A stretch of DNA of 64,000 nucleotides from Candidatus Pullilachnospira intestinigallinarum (GTDB lineage: Bacteria > Bacillota > Clostridia > Lachnospirales > Lachnospiraceae): the NCBI GenBank assembly GCA_018711275.1, contig DVIN01000059.1, forward strand, positions 1 to 64,000, written 5' to 3'. The translations under genes and the position numbers were made by a program. Below, piece after piece: positions 10,153-19,400 of the stretch. A model generated the notes under the pieces. The model saw nothing but the letters and a program-made list of their open reading frames with translations. It had not been told where the DNA came from and made no database searches. Position 1 is the first letter of the stretch; every line of letters starts with the position of its first letter.

Positions 10153-11283
10153 TTACCATGGAAACTCATTTGTTGATTTCAAAGCATTCTTAATCGCCTC
10201 AAGATTTTTATAGCCACTTCTTGTATCAGGCTCCAAATATCCACCTTCTGCCCATTCATTCCATGCATACATAAAAATCATGTCTTTGCTGTAAATATTC
10301 TTTGCTCTAATAATCTGTTGTGCTAAATATTTTTCAAATTTCTCAGGTGTATCCCCAACAAATATTTCTCCACGCTCTCCTTTGCGTGGGGTATTATCCC
10401 ATCCAACAAATGCACCAGGAACATTCTTTTCTGTTTCTGGATTTCTTGTAAGAATTTTATTCCACGCCTCATCATAACTAATTTGATTGCTTTTATTGAA
10501 GAATCCGACACCGTATCTCATTAAATCGAAACCAAAGTTCTTTTCTACAAATGCTGCTACTTTTCTTCTAAGAGCTTTAATATATTTATGATTATTCTTA
10601 AACATATCATGTCTAGCATATAAAGGTTGAAATTCAATATTGTATTTAAAACGTGAATCATCCTTATCTGCTTTCAAATCGAAGTCAATATTCTGATATG
10701 CATAAGTCAGTCCCTCAAATCCTTCTTGAATTGCCAACTCATTCCAGTAATCTAACATCTCATTTAGACATTCAATAACTTCAGGTCTATATATTACCAC
10801 TAGCGGTTTTCCATCATCACAAATGTACCGAGAATCTTTAAAAAATGGTAATAGGTAATCAAAATGCTCTTTCCATTCTCTTTTTTCACCATACAGCTGC
10901 GGAATTAATACCTTTGTTTCGCCTACCCATGCACGAGTCCACGGTTCATTCGCCCAGCAAACACAGAACGGAATATCAATATCTCTATTCTTCAGCATAT
11001 TTTCCATAGGTTTTTCAAGAAGTAGTTTTCCATTAAACCAATAATGATAATAACAAAAGCCATACACACCGTACTCTTTTGCGATTTTGGCTTGCCAAAC
11101 TTGAACGTTTGGATCCAATAAGTTATAGTAGTTCTCATTTAAAGGTACTCGCGGCTGTTCATGTCCCTCATATAAAGGTTGTGCTTTTTTGACATTTACC
11201 CATTCCGTAAATCCTTTTCCCCACCATTCATTGTTCTCTGGTATTTCATGAAACTGAGGAAGATAAAAAGTAATAATTTTCAT
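10153..11283 (-). CDS. WbsX-like / GH99-like polysaccharide biosynthesis protein
   Basis: 376 residues starting KIITFYLPQFHEIPENNEWWGKGFTEW, with PLYEGHEQPRVPLNENYYNLLDP and, near the C-terminus, MYAWNEWAEGGYLEPD. These are hallmarks of the WbsX family, which is related to GH99. Proteins of this family are common in O-antigen and capsule clusters, but their exact reaction is poorly settled. It lies in a minus-strand run with glycosyltransferases, 26 bp from the GT2 fusion gene. Confidence 0.88.
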   Translation of the reverse strand: MKIITFYLPQFHEIPENNEWWGKGFTEWVNVKKAQPLYEGHEQPRVPLNENYYNLLDPNVQVWQAKIAKEYGVYGFCYYHYWFNGKLLLEKPMENMLKNRDIDIPFCVCWANEPWTRAWVGETKVLIPQLYGEKREWKEHFDYLLPFFKDSRYICDDGKPLVVIYRPEVIECLNEMLDYWNELAIQEGFEGLTYAYQNIDFDLKADKDDSRFKYNIEFQPLYARHDMFKNNHKYIKALRRKVAAFVEKNFGFDLMRYGVGFFNKSNQISYDEAWNKILTRNPETEKNVPGAFVGWDNTPRKGERGEIFVGDTPEKFEKYLAQQIIRAKNIYSKDMIFMYAWNEWAEGGYLEPDTRSGYKNLEAIKNALKSTNEFPW

Positions 11284-11306
11284 TTTGATTTCCTTTCCAC
11301 TTGCTA

Positions 11307-12401
11307 TCAGACTCTACTAAGCAGTTGTTTATAATAATCCGTTAATAGAGTAGCCGATTTCTCAATATTAAAAATGCTATTCCGTAATTCTGGCATTTCA
11401 CGATTGGTCTTATCGCGTGCTGCTGCAATCACAATATCTGCCCAGATTTTTTTCTCATCATTTAATGGAACAAATTTTACTTTGTTAGTAAATTCAACTT
11501 CTTCTGGTACTTTGTCTGAAAAAATACACGGTAAACCAGAAAACTGCGCCTCAACACCCACAACCGGCAAACCTTCAAACAACGATGGCATAACAAATAC
11601 ATCCATCGCTTGATATAACTCCCCCACATCATCTCTATTGCCTAAAAATCTAATATGATCATTCAAGTCCAATTTCTCTACATATTTTTTAATTTCATCC
11701 AATTTTTCACCCACACCTATTAACAGAAGTACGCAATTATTTTTACTTTTCAATATCTCCGCGAAAATATCAATTAGAAATTTATGATTTTTTTGATAAG
11801 ACATTCTGCCAATATGACCAATGACTATTTCATCTTTAATTCCTAACTCTGCTCTCTTTTTTTTTCTAACTTTTTCATCAAACAAAAATCTATCGATTTC
11901 AATTGCGTTTGGAATATATGTATACTTCTTTCCCGGAAACAAAAATTCCCCGGCTGCTTTACCACAAGCACAATAATAATTTGCAACCTCTGGCAATTTC
12001 AATTTGAAATAAGATTTTAAAAAATATTTAAAATCTCTGTCTATTGCTGTATTATGACTATGTGCAATACGAATTGGTATATTTGCCTTCTTAGCCGCTA
12101 ATAGTGGCAGATAACTCATAGAATCAATATGCGAATGTACAATTTTATACTCGGTATGAGTCGCATAGAATTCTTTCATATATTTAAAATATGACAAGTA
12201 ATTCTGCGGATAAAGCCGAGGAGCATAGTATACTTTTCCACCAAGTGATTCTATCTCGTCATCATAATCGCTTCTATTGGAACGATGTGTCAGAAAATCA
12301 AATTGGATCTCGTTTCGATCGATATTTCTATAATAATTCATTAGCATTGTTTCCAAACCAGCTCGATGCATATCATTTACACATTGCAGGATTCGTATCA
12401 T
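11307..12401 (-). CDS. GT4 glycosyltransferase (EpsF-like)
   Basis: The start at 12401 (MIRILQCVNDMHRAG) is chosen because GAGAGGAG lies 7 bases upstream. The longer ORF adds 35 poorly conserved residues. The resulting 364 residues show a GT-B fold: an N-terminal RAGLETMLMNYYRNID acceptor part, HSHIDSMSYL, and a C-terminal donor part with GHIGRMSYQKNH and VMPSLFEGLPVVGVEAQ (the E-x7-E motif region). It resembles EpsF-type transferases of exopolysaccharide clusters. Sugar specificity is unknown. Confidence 0.87.
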   Translation of the reverse strand: MIRILQCVNDMHRAGLETMLMNYYRNIDRNEIQFDFLTHRSNRSDYDDEIESLGGKVYYAPRLYPQNYLSYFKYMKEFYATHTEYKIVHSHIDSMSYLPLLAAKKANIPIRIAHSHNTAIDRDFKYFLKSYFKLKLPEVANYYCACGKAAGEFLFPGKKYTYIPNAIEIDRFLFDEKVRKKKRAELGIKDEIVIGHIGRMSYQKNHKFLIDIFAEILKSKNNCVLLLIGVGEKLDEIKKYVEKLDLNDHIRFLGNRDDVGELYQAMDVFVMPSLFEGLPVVGVEAQFSGLPCIFSDKVPEEVEFTNKVKFVPLNDEKKIWADIVIAAARDKTNREMPELRNSIFNIEKSATLLTDYYKQLLSRV

Positions 12402-12531
12402 TGCAAGTCTCCTCTCTGTCAATATAAGTATTTTTTCTCTAATTATAGAGGCTTTAGCTTTGCTATTATTCCCATGACTTTTTCCTGACTCTAAACTCCT
12501 CTTCAATACTGGTAATCTTGTATTAGTATTT

Positions 12532-13532
12532 TTAATACGACTTGTTTTTCCTGATGCACATTACTGTGGAAGAAGGATAGAATATAAATAACAGTATTTT
12601 ACAGTTCTTTATGATATTCATACCAATAATCGGAATTCCTATCCCCGCTATTATCCCAAGTAAAACATGTGATAAATAGTTGTTTACCCCTATTTTAAGA
12701 AGTACTATTCTAAATCCAGCAGTAAATATTGTATGCAATAGATATATTGGAAAAGAATATCTGCTAAGCACTAGCATACATTTTTCTACACAGTCACATT
12801 TATCAAGCGAACTAACAGCCACAATGCATGTAACAATTCCCAATACCGCAAAAAAGCGACTTGTAATAGCGTTTTCGTTTATAATATTCAAGAAAAATAT
12901 TGCCCCAAGCACTTGACTTATAATTATTGAATTTTTAATTATTAGTGGCCATTCCCTGATTTTTTTTATATTAACAACTGTCCCTAATCCGAAAAATAAT
13001 GACATCCACATACTTGAAGCAAGAATTCCTAAATTAATCGGCATAATACTTACAAACGTACAAATCGTTGTAAGTATTAGATTAGGAGTTGTCCCCCCCC
13101 AGGTATAATTGACCAGATCACAAATAGAATGAATAACGCATATAAAAACCAATACTGTGCTACAGGTGTTCTCCAAAGCATTAAAATATCACTAATACTA
13201 CTGCTATTATTAACTCCGGAAGTAACACTGTTAATCAGAATATAAATGCTTGAAAACACAAAATACGGTATGCCTAAATTAAACAATTTATGTAAAAGAA
13301 ATTTTTTTCTTGTTCCTTTTGCTTCCCATCCTCCAGTCAATCTATATACATATCCGCTAAGAAACATAAATAAAGGAACATGAAAAGTCCAAATATATTC
13401 TTCAACAAATACCATGCTCTTCGGGGTTGGTATTCCCGCTTTTCGTATTCCCATTATTACATGACCAAAGACCACAAGAAAGCAAGCTAACCCTTTAAGC
13501 TGATCAACAAAACTATCTCTCGTTTTCTCCAC
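12532..13532 (-). pseudogene. acyltransferase 3 family gene, frameshifted at a G8 tract
   Basis: Two overlapping minus-strand ORFs (13077-13643 and 12532-13176) encode consecutive halves of one integral-membrane acyltransferase (about 10 membrane segments, N-terminal RDSFVDQLKGLACFLVVFGHVIMG with the catalytic-type His). A likely GTG start at 13532 has GGAGG 9 bases upstream. The halves meet at eight G (C8 at 13083-13090 on the plus strand). One extra G restores a 333-residue frame ...IIPGGGTTPNLI. The family O-acetylates surface sugars. This could be phase variation, a real mutation or a sequencing error. Confidence 0.8.
13083..13090 (-). repeat. mononucleotide tract (G8 on coding strand)
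   Basis: Run of eight C on the plus strand, exactly where the acyltransferase reading frame breaks. Tracts of this length are prone to slipped-strand length change. G9 or G6 would be in frame. Confidence 0.8.
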
Positions 13533-14342
13533 TGTCTCTATCCTCCATATGTATTTCGCCTCATAACTATGTTCTATTTCACTACCTCTGTTCAGATGCA
13601 GCACTTCCAATGTGTTATTCATAAACCAGAGTGCTCCATACAAACGCAGGTAGTGATACTGAAAGTTCTTATGATAAAATCATCTGCTGTTACTGAACCT
13701 GGGTAGCGAGACAAAAACCGCACTCGCAGCTCTGCCCATCTCTCGAAAAGTGCCGTAAATACGCCATTTTTCCGGCGTTTTCACTATGTACATCTCACTA
13801 CCTGCGTTCGGTTAGAGGAGATTGTTGATCATTAATATCCTCATTTTTACCATCCTTGTTTTAAATCGATTTATTGTTTTTTATAATAAACTGACCTGGC
13901 TGCAAGTCACTTATATCCATCTCTATTTCAATCTTTAAATTCAGGTCTTTACGATCCTAATCGCATTTCCATATAAATCTATTTCATTCTTCAAAATCAT
14001 CTTTTCAATAATCGACATGTAATCAAAAACCATTCTTTTCAAATTTTCAAAACTAGCTTTTTCTGTGCTTCTCATCTAACCTGAAATTATATTTTCACCA
14101 GCACCTAACCTGATACTCAACCTAGTTAACCTGCCAGACTGTACATATCAGCTGATACTCATCACCTTTGATGTGCCATTCGGACAGCTCATCCGGTAAT
14201 CAACCGCCTTAAAATGCCAGAAGTACATCGTTTCTGGTACTCGTCACCCTTGATATGTAGCACTCATTTTCTCGGACAAAATCGCCTGATACCCGACTAC
14301 CTTGATCTGTAACACCCAAAATTCCATGTATCTTACCAACCA
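13533..14342. other. decayed zone with glycosyltransferase fragments and degenerate repeats
   Basis: No intact gene is present. It holds (i) the 5'-terminal fragment of a GT4 gene at about 13794-13858 and (ii) an inverted 14-bp match AACGCAGGTAGTGA (13643-13656) / TCACTACCTGCGTT (13795-13808). It also holds (iii) degenerate repeats at 14110-14380 in which CTGATACTC-like words recur. It looks like a recombination scar at the edge of the polysaccharide island. Confidence 0.55.
13794..13858 (-). pseudogene. second copy of the start of a GT4 gene
   Basis: On the minus strand it reads MVKMRILMINNLL then stop, matching the start MVKMRILMINKFL of the truncated GT4 at 14343-14672. The two 65-bp segments differ at roughly 10 positions and both keep the upstream AACAAGG. 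It is a duplicated gene start left by recombination. Confidence 0.65.
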
Positions 14343-14380
14343 CTAAACCTCGGACAGACCTTGATACTCAACATTGTTTA
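14110..14380 (-). repeat. degenerate tandem repeats (about 52-82-bp spacing)
   Basis: The words CTGATACTCATCACCTTTGAT (14152-14172), CTGGTACTCGTCACCCTTGAT (14234-14254) and CTGATACCCGACTACCTTGAT (14286-14306) recur, with a partial copy at 14361. TCGGACA recurs at 14190, 14272 and 14351, about 80 bp apart. On the minus strand two copies read IKGDEYQ. This suggests the remains of a repetitive coding region that has accumulated stops and frameshifts. Confidence 0.5.
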
Positions 14381-14672
14381 TATGAAGGATGTGCGGTTTA
14401 AAATCATCCAGCACAAGGTGCAGCTTCTTCCGCGCCTCTGCGGAATAGATGGTCTTCAGAGGATAGGTCAACTTCGCCAGCTTGGAGCCACCGTGAAAAT
14501 CCATATCAGATGTATATGCATTAACCGTATTGCCCACACAACGGCCTTCATGCTCCATGCCAAAGTACTGGACTTCATGTCCCTGGCGTTTTAAATAATC
14601 TCCTAATTTAAATATGTAGGTTTCACTACCGCCATTCGGGTAGAGAAACTTGTTAATCATCAATATCCTCAT
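14343..14672 (-). pseudogene. truncated GT4 glycosyltransferase (N-terminal half-domain)
   Basis: Starts MRILMINKFLYPNGGSETYIFKLGDYLKRQGHEVQYFG, a textbook N-terminus of GT-B family 4 transferases with the G-G-S/A-E motif. The frame ends after about 109 residues at HILHINNVEYQGLSEV, where a normal protein continues for about 270 more, including the UDP-sugar domain. The lost part coincides with the degenerate repeat zone downstream. It cannot be catalytic on its own. The start at 14672 is preferred over 14681 because of spacing to AAGGATGG. Confidence 0.8.
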
Positions 14673-14815
14673 TTTTACCATCCTTGTTCCCGATTGATTA
14701 TTTTCCCTCTAGAATTTATTTATTTGCATACCCTGCTGGTATTGCTATTCCTGCCTGAATTTTCAAATTCACTCTTTCTCTTGTTTTTAAATAGTTTCCA
14801 ATAAATCAGGAAACA

Positions 14816-15967
14816 TTAATATCCCCCCTCATACACTTCCAACGTCCTCTCCACCACATCATCCCATCCATACTTCCCCAAAATAAACGCCCCCGCCTCT
14901 CTCTTATATCCATCCACCACTTCCGGATGATCACACAACATCTGCAGCTTATCTCGCAGTTCCTCCACGCTCCCCTTCCGGAACAGAACTGCCTTATCCT
15001 CCACCACTTCCGCACACTCCGGAATATCAGAAGTCAAACAACAGTTCCCGTAGCTCATCCCTTCCAGCAGACTCAGCGGCATCCCCTCCAGATCCGACGG
15101 AAGGGTATAAACATACGGATTGCTGTACAGCTCATGCTTCACATGCCCCTGCACAAATCCCGTAAATACAATCCGGTCATCTCCCCGGGCCATCTCTTTC
15201 AGCTCATTCAGAAAATCCTCCGTATCCGAACTCCCGCCCGCAATCACCAGCTTCTTATCCGTCTTCACCTGCCGAAATGCCTCGATCAGATACCGCTCTC
15301 CCTTCTCCGGCACAATCCGCCCCAGGTACAGAATATAATTGTCCTTCTCCAGTCCCCACCGGTCGGTAATCTGTTCCGCCTTCCGCAGCTTCGGCTCTTT
15401 GACCCCATTGCAGATAAACCGTGTGACTCTCCCATAAGTATCGGCAAAATACTTCTGAACGCTGGAGGAAAGAACGATGATCTCATCGGCAAACCGCACC
15501 GCATTTTTCTCACCCAGCATGATATACAGGGAAGCCAGCTTCCCCCATTTCGCCCGCTGGTGATCCAGCCCATGGATCGTCACAACCACACGTTTTCCAA
15601 ACAGCCGCGGCAGCCAGCACATGAACGCCGGCCCCTCCGCATGAATATGTACCACATCATAATTTCCCAGCGCGGCCCTTATAGATGCCGTCACCGAGGC
15701 GGTCAGTGCCGCAAATCCCCGGTGATCAATGGTAAATACTTTCTTCAGTTTTACTCCCCGAAATTCATCAGAATCCGCCCGGTCATACTCCGCGCCGGCC
15801 ACATTATGTCCGCTGCGGTTATAACAGGTAACGGAGCACCCCTTCGCCACCAGCCGGGTGGAAAGTTCTTCCACCACCACCTCGATTCCGCCCTCTCTGG
15901 AAGGAATCCTTTTGTGACCGAACATGGCGATCCGTAACTTTTCCGTTCTGACACCCTTTCTGCTCAT
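14816..15967 (-). CDS. GT4 glycosyltransferase with DUF1972-type N-terminus (rhamnosyltransferase-like)
   Basis: 383 residues. The N-terminal IAMFGHKRIPSREGGIEVVVEELSTRL is the DUF1972 signature found in Cps2T/WchF-like rhamnosyltransferases. The central HIHAEGPAFMCWLPRLFGKRVVVTIHGLDHQRAKWG and C-terminal YLGRIVPEKGERYLIEAF and PSDLEGMPLSLLEGMSYG form the GT-B donor half. The dTDP-rhamnose genes at 1-2 kb make rhamnose a plausible donor, but this is inference. Base composition is higher in GC than the island, so it probably belongs to the conserved part of the cluster. Confidence 0.85.
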   Translation of the reverse strand: MSRKGVRTEKLRIAMFGHKRIPSREGGIEVVVEELSTRLVAKGCSVTCYNRSGHNVAGAEYDRADSDEFRGVKLKKVFTIDHRGFAALTASVTASIRAALGNYDVVHIHAEGPAFMCWLPRLFGKRVVVTIHGLDHQRAKWGKLASLYIMLGEKNAVRFADEIIVLSSSVQKYFADTYGRVTRFICNGVKEPKLRKAEQITDRWGLEKDNYILYLGRIVPEKGERYLIEAFRQVKTDKKLVIAGGSSDTEDFLNELKEMARGDDRIVFTGFVQGHVKHELYSNPYVYTLPSDLEGMPLSLLEGMSYGNCCLTSDIPECAEVVEDKAVLFRKGSVEELRDKLQMLCDHPEVVDGYKREAGAFILGKYGWDDVVERTLEVYEGGY

Positions 15968-16461
15968 GATTTACCTCTTCGCTGTTTATCCTGTGTGGAT
16001 CTTCCACTTTTATATTTATAACTTATCAAATTTTTGAATTTTAAAAATAAAGGAAAGCGCACCGTGCGAACTTTCCATCGCCTTGAATAATGAAAAGCAC
16101 ACTCTTTGAACTTTCCATCTTAAATAAATGTCTCTCCCGGCCAATCTTTCATTGCCGGGAAGAAAACCATCAAAAATTGACGCCTTATAAAATCGCTACT
16201 ATTATAACACTCGTCTAAAGTGGATTCAAGGAAAAACAAAGTAAATCATCCCAATTTCCAGCCGTTCATAGAACACTTCGACAGAAGGTTTTCCGAATTT
16301 ACTGCCTTTTTTCTCCTGTTTGTGAAAATTTCAGTAAAATACTGCAGTCCCTGTAATTTTCCCGCGTACCGTCAGAGAGGCCCTGCACAAAGATCACCAG
16401 ATCTTTGCACGGGGCCTCTCCTTCTCGATTCTTTTACTCCCCTTTTACCGGGGGAATTCTC
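15968..16461. other. 494-bp intergenic region with inverted repeats
   Basis: No supported gene. GAACTTTCCATC occurs twice, 40 bp apart (16068 and 16108), each paired with an upstream GGAAAG or GAAAAG. A 46-bp near-perfect inverted repeat lies at 16375-16420. Confidence 0.5.
16375..16420 (-). terminator. long hairpin downstream of the surface-protein gene
   Basis: GAGAGGCCC-TGCA-CAAAGATC, loop ACCA, GATCTTTG-CACG-GGGCCTCTC: about 20 paired bases. It lies 42 bp past the stop of the 16462 gene. No long T run follows on the minus strand, so termination is probable but not certain. Confidence 0.65.
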
Positions 16462-19400
16462 TTATGCTTTTCTTCTCTTCTGGTACGCACCTGCTCCCGC
16501 CAGCACCAACGCAGCCAGCAGGAATACGCCTGCCCATGCCGTCGGTGTTGCGTCGGCGGTATTTACCACATCTTTGTCTGTTCTTGTCACCGAGGTATTA
16601 TTCGCGGAGGTATTTCCCGTACTCACTGGAGTGGTAACGGAGCCTCCGGAAGTATTTGCTCCCGGTCTCAGATCTGCCGGAACATCGTCGTTGGACATCA
16701 CTCTGTCATTTACAACGATCAGATACTCCGATGCGTGGCTGAAGCTGAGGGTAACATTTCCGTTGGCATCGATAACTCCCGCATTCATGAATACCATCTT
16801 GCCTGTGCTGTCATAGTAGTAGAGATTTCCGTATTTTCCGCTGTTTTCACTTCCCACATTGATGGTGAGCGACGCGCGGAATCCGAAATCTCCGTTGTGT
16901 GTCAGAGACAGCTGCTGAACCGGATTGTCGCCGGCCAGGGACTGAATCACACGGCTGGGGATTGCTCCCGTGTTCTGTTTTACTTCCAGATCGATATCTG
17001 ACAGATCAGAAGCCATGATATCCATTCCGTTGATGGTCCAGGAATATCCGCCCAGGTTCAGCTGGATGTTCACATCCTTGCCCTTGGCAGCTCCCAGCAT
17101 CTCTCTGGTTACCACAGTGGCGGACTGCATGTCCACAGTCACCGTCTGGCCCGGCTGGGCTGCTGTGATTTCCTGTACTACCACATTTTCCAGCTCCTCA
17201 GGCAGTCTGGAAGTATCTTCCGGAGTCTCAGGAACTACAGGGGTTTCAGGAACAGTCGGCTCTTCGGGTGTTCCCGGGTCTGTCGGATTTTCCGGTTTTA
17301 CCGGGGTTTCCGGATCGGCCGGTTCTTCCGGTTTCTCAGGATCGGTGGGTTCTTCCGGCTCGGAATCATCCTTCACTCCATACCCGTAAAATGTGAGATG
17401 TGTGGTCACCTCCACAGAATCTCCGGGAATATCATTCAGCCATGTAATGTTCCTGTATCCTCCCAGCTCATCAGGCAGCTGAAGCTGTCCGCCATTATCG
17501 ATCAGAACAATCTCTTCCACATCCCAGTCCATATCAGACGGAAGATCCCAGACATTTTCATAGTCGCCGATTCTGCTGTCAACAATATAGCGGATGACAC
17601 ATTTATCATACTGTGCAATCATGCTCATACTCGGATTGCTTTCACTGATCACACCGCTTTCCATGCCGTAAATCGACCAGCCCTGGAATTTCAGGCCTTC
17701 AAATTGCTCTGGTAAAGGCTGTTCTGCCAGTGTTTCTCTCAGCGACTCATATGTACTGCCCTCTTCCACGAGCCAGATATGCTGAGAAGTTTCCAGGGCT
17801 CCGCTTTCTGTCACATAGGACATTCCGACAAAAACATTCCGGCGATCCTCATAGGTGCCCTTCACGGAAACATAACTCATATTGGACACAGTGCTTTCCG
17901 GATCATATCCTGCTTCGCTGCTCCACTGAACATTTTCCGCCTCATAAACGTCTGTCGGGGCCTGATCTGCAACTGCTTCCATGAGTTCCTGATAGGTGCT
18001 GCCCTCTTTGATCTGAAGAAGCTCCCAGCGTTCCTGAATCACTCCGGTGTTTTCTCTGATATACTGGTAAAATACCTCGGCCACTGGATCGCCATAGTCT
18101 GCCTCAATATTCAGGCTGTAGACACCGGTAAGCTCCGTATCGTCGGTCAGCCAGGACGGGAGTTCCCATTTCTCAAATTTCAGGTTTCCATAGGGTTCCG
18201 GCGCTTTATAATCTGTCAGCTGAGTTCTTATTTCTCCTATGGTGGAGCCTGACGGAACCAGTTTTTCCACATAATCGCCAGTAAACACTCCGTCTGCGCC
18301 CACATACTGATAGGAAATTTTCAGCATCGCGTTCTCAAATTCTGCGGTGGGATAAACCGTTTCCACTGCCTTCAGCGGCGTATCCTCTGATTCATAAAGC
18401 TCCAGTTTCCAGCCTTCGAACGCCAGTTCAGGGGAAACATCCTCCGGGGCCGCCACAGCTGAAATTTCTTCCAGCAGATCTGCGTAAGTACTGTCCTCAT
18501 CAAACAGAAAAACTTTTCTCAGGCCTGTGGAATAAATACCGTCCCTGTCAAGATAGGAGAAGTTGGCTGCCACTACCTTTTTCTCGTATGTTGCCTGTAC
18601 CGTTATCCAGTTTGTTCCGCCCAGTACATCTTCGTCATTCCATCCCCCGGATATTTCCCAGGAAACAAATCCCAGATCCTGATAGCCTTCCTCCGGATAG
18701 GGCTGCCGGGCGATCATTTCCTTAAATTCTCCCACCGTGATGCCGTTTTCCACAAAAAGCTCGTCATGAGTCTGCGTCATACCGGTTCCGCCGGTGTTAA
18801 GAAATTCATATGTAAGATTTACAACCGACTGTCTGTAAGCGGCAGAAACACTGAAGGCAGCCTGGCCAGGTGCTACCTGATCTTCATCCGGATAGTCAAA
18901 GGAAATATTCCATCCTTCGAATCCCATTTCCTCCGGAACCCGATCCGAGACATCCGGCAGATTTTCCTGAATCAGAGTTCTCAGTTCCCCATAGGTGATC
19001 TCCTGCGGCGACAGAATGCTCATCCGGTCATACTGTATGCCCAGATCTTTGTCATAGTACTCGTAAGAGACATTGAAAAATCTCTGGTCATACTGCGCGT
19101 AGAATCTCACATAAGATCCATTAAGCAACTGTTTTTCACTGTCGAACGGGTTTACTGATTCATCCACCCAACCCACAAACGTAAGGCCTTCCGGTATGTA
19201 ATCCGGCGCTTCCGGGGTTGTAATTCCTGCTTCCGCGTAAGTGGTTCTTCTGACTACATCCTCTGCATTGAAGGAAGTCAATTCATTATAATATCCTCCT
19301 TCATCAATTGCGTAAAACTGTACTTCCACATCAAAGCTTGGATTCGTGAACGTTCCGTCATTCTCCACCAAGAAATAATATTCCGCATCCAGAATTTCAT

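Noticed and set aside
13643-13808. A 166-bp MITE bounded by 14-bp inverted repeats
   Set aside because: The arms match the start of the GT4 gene (coding NGGSE region), there is no target-site duplication that I can see, and no second copy was found; recombination debris is simpler.
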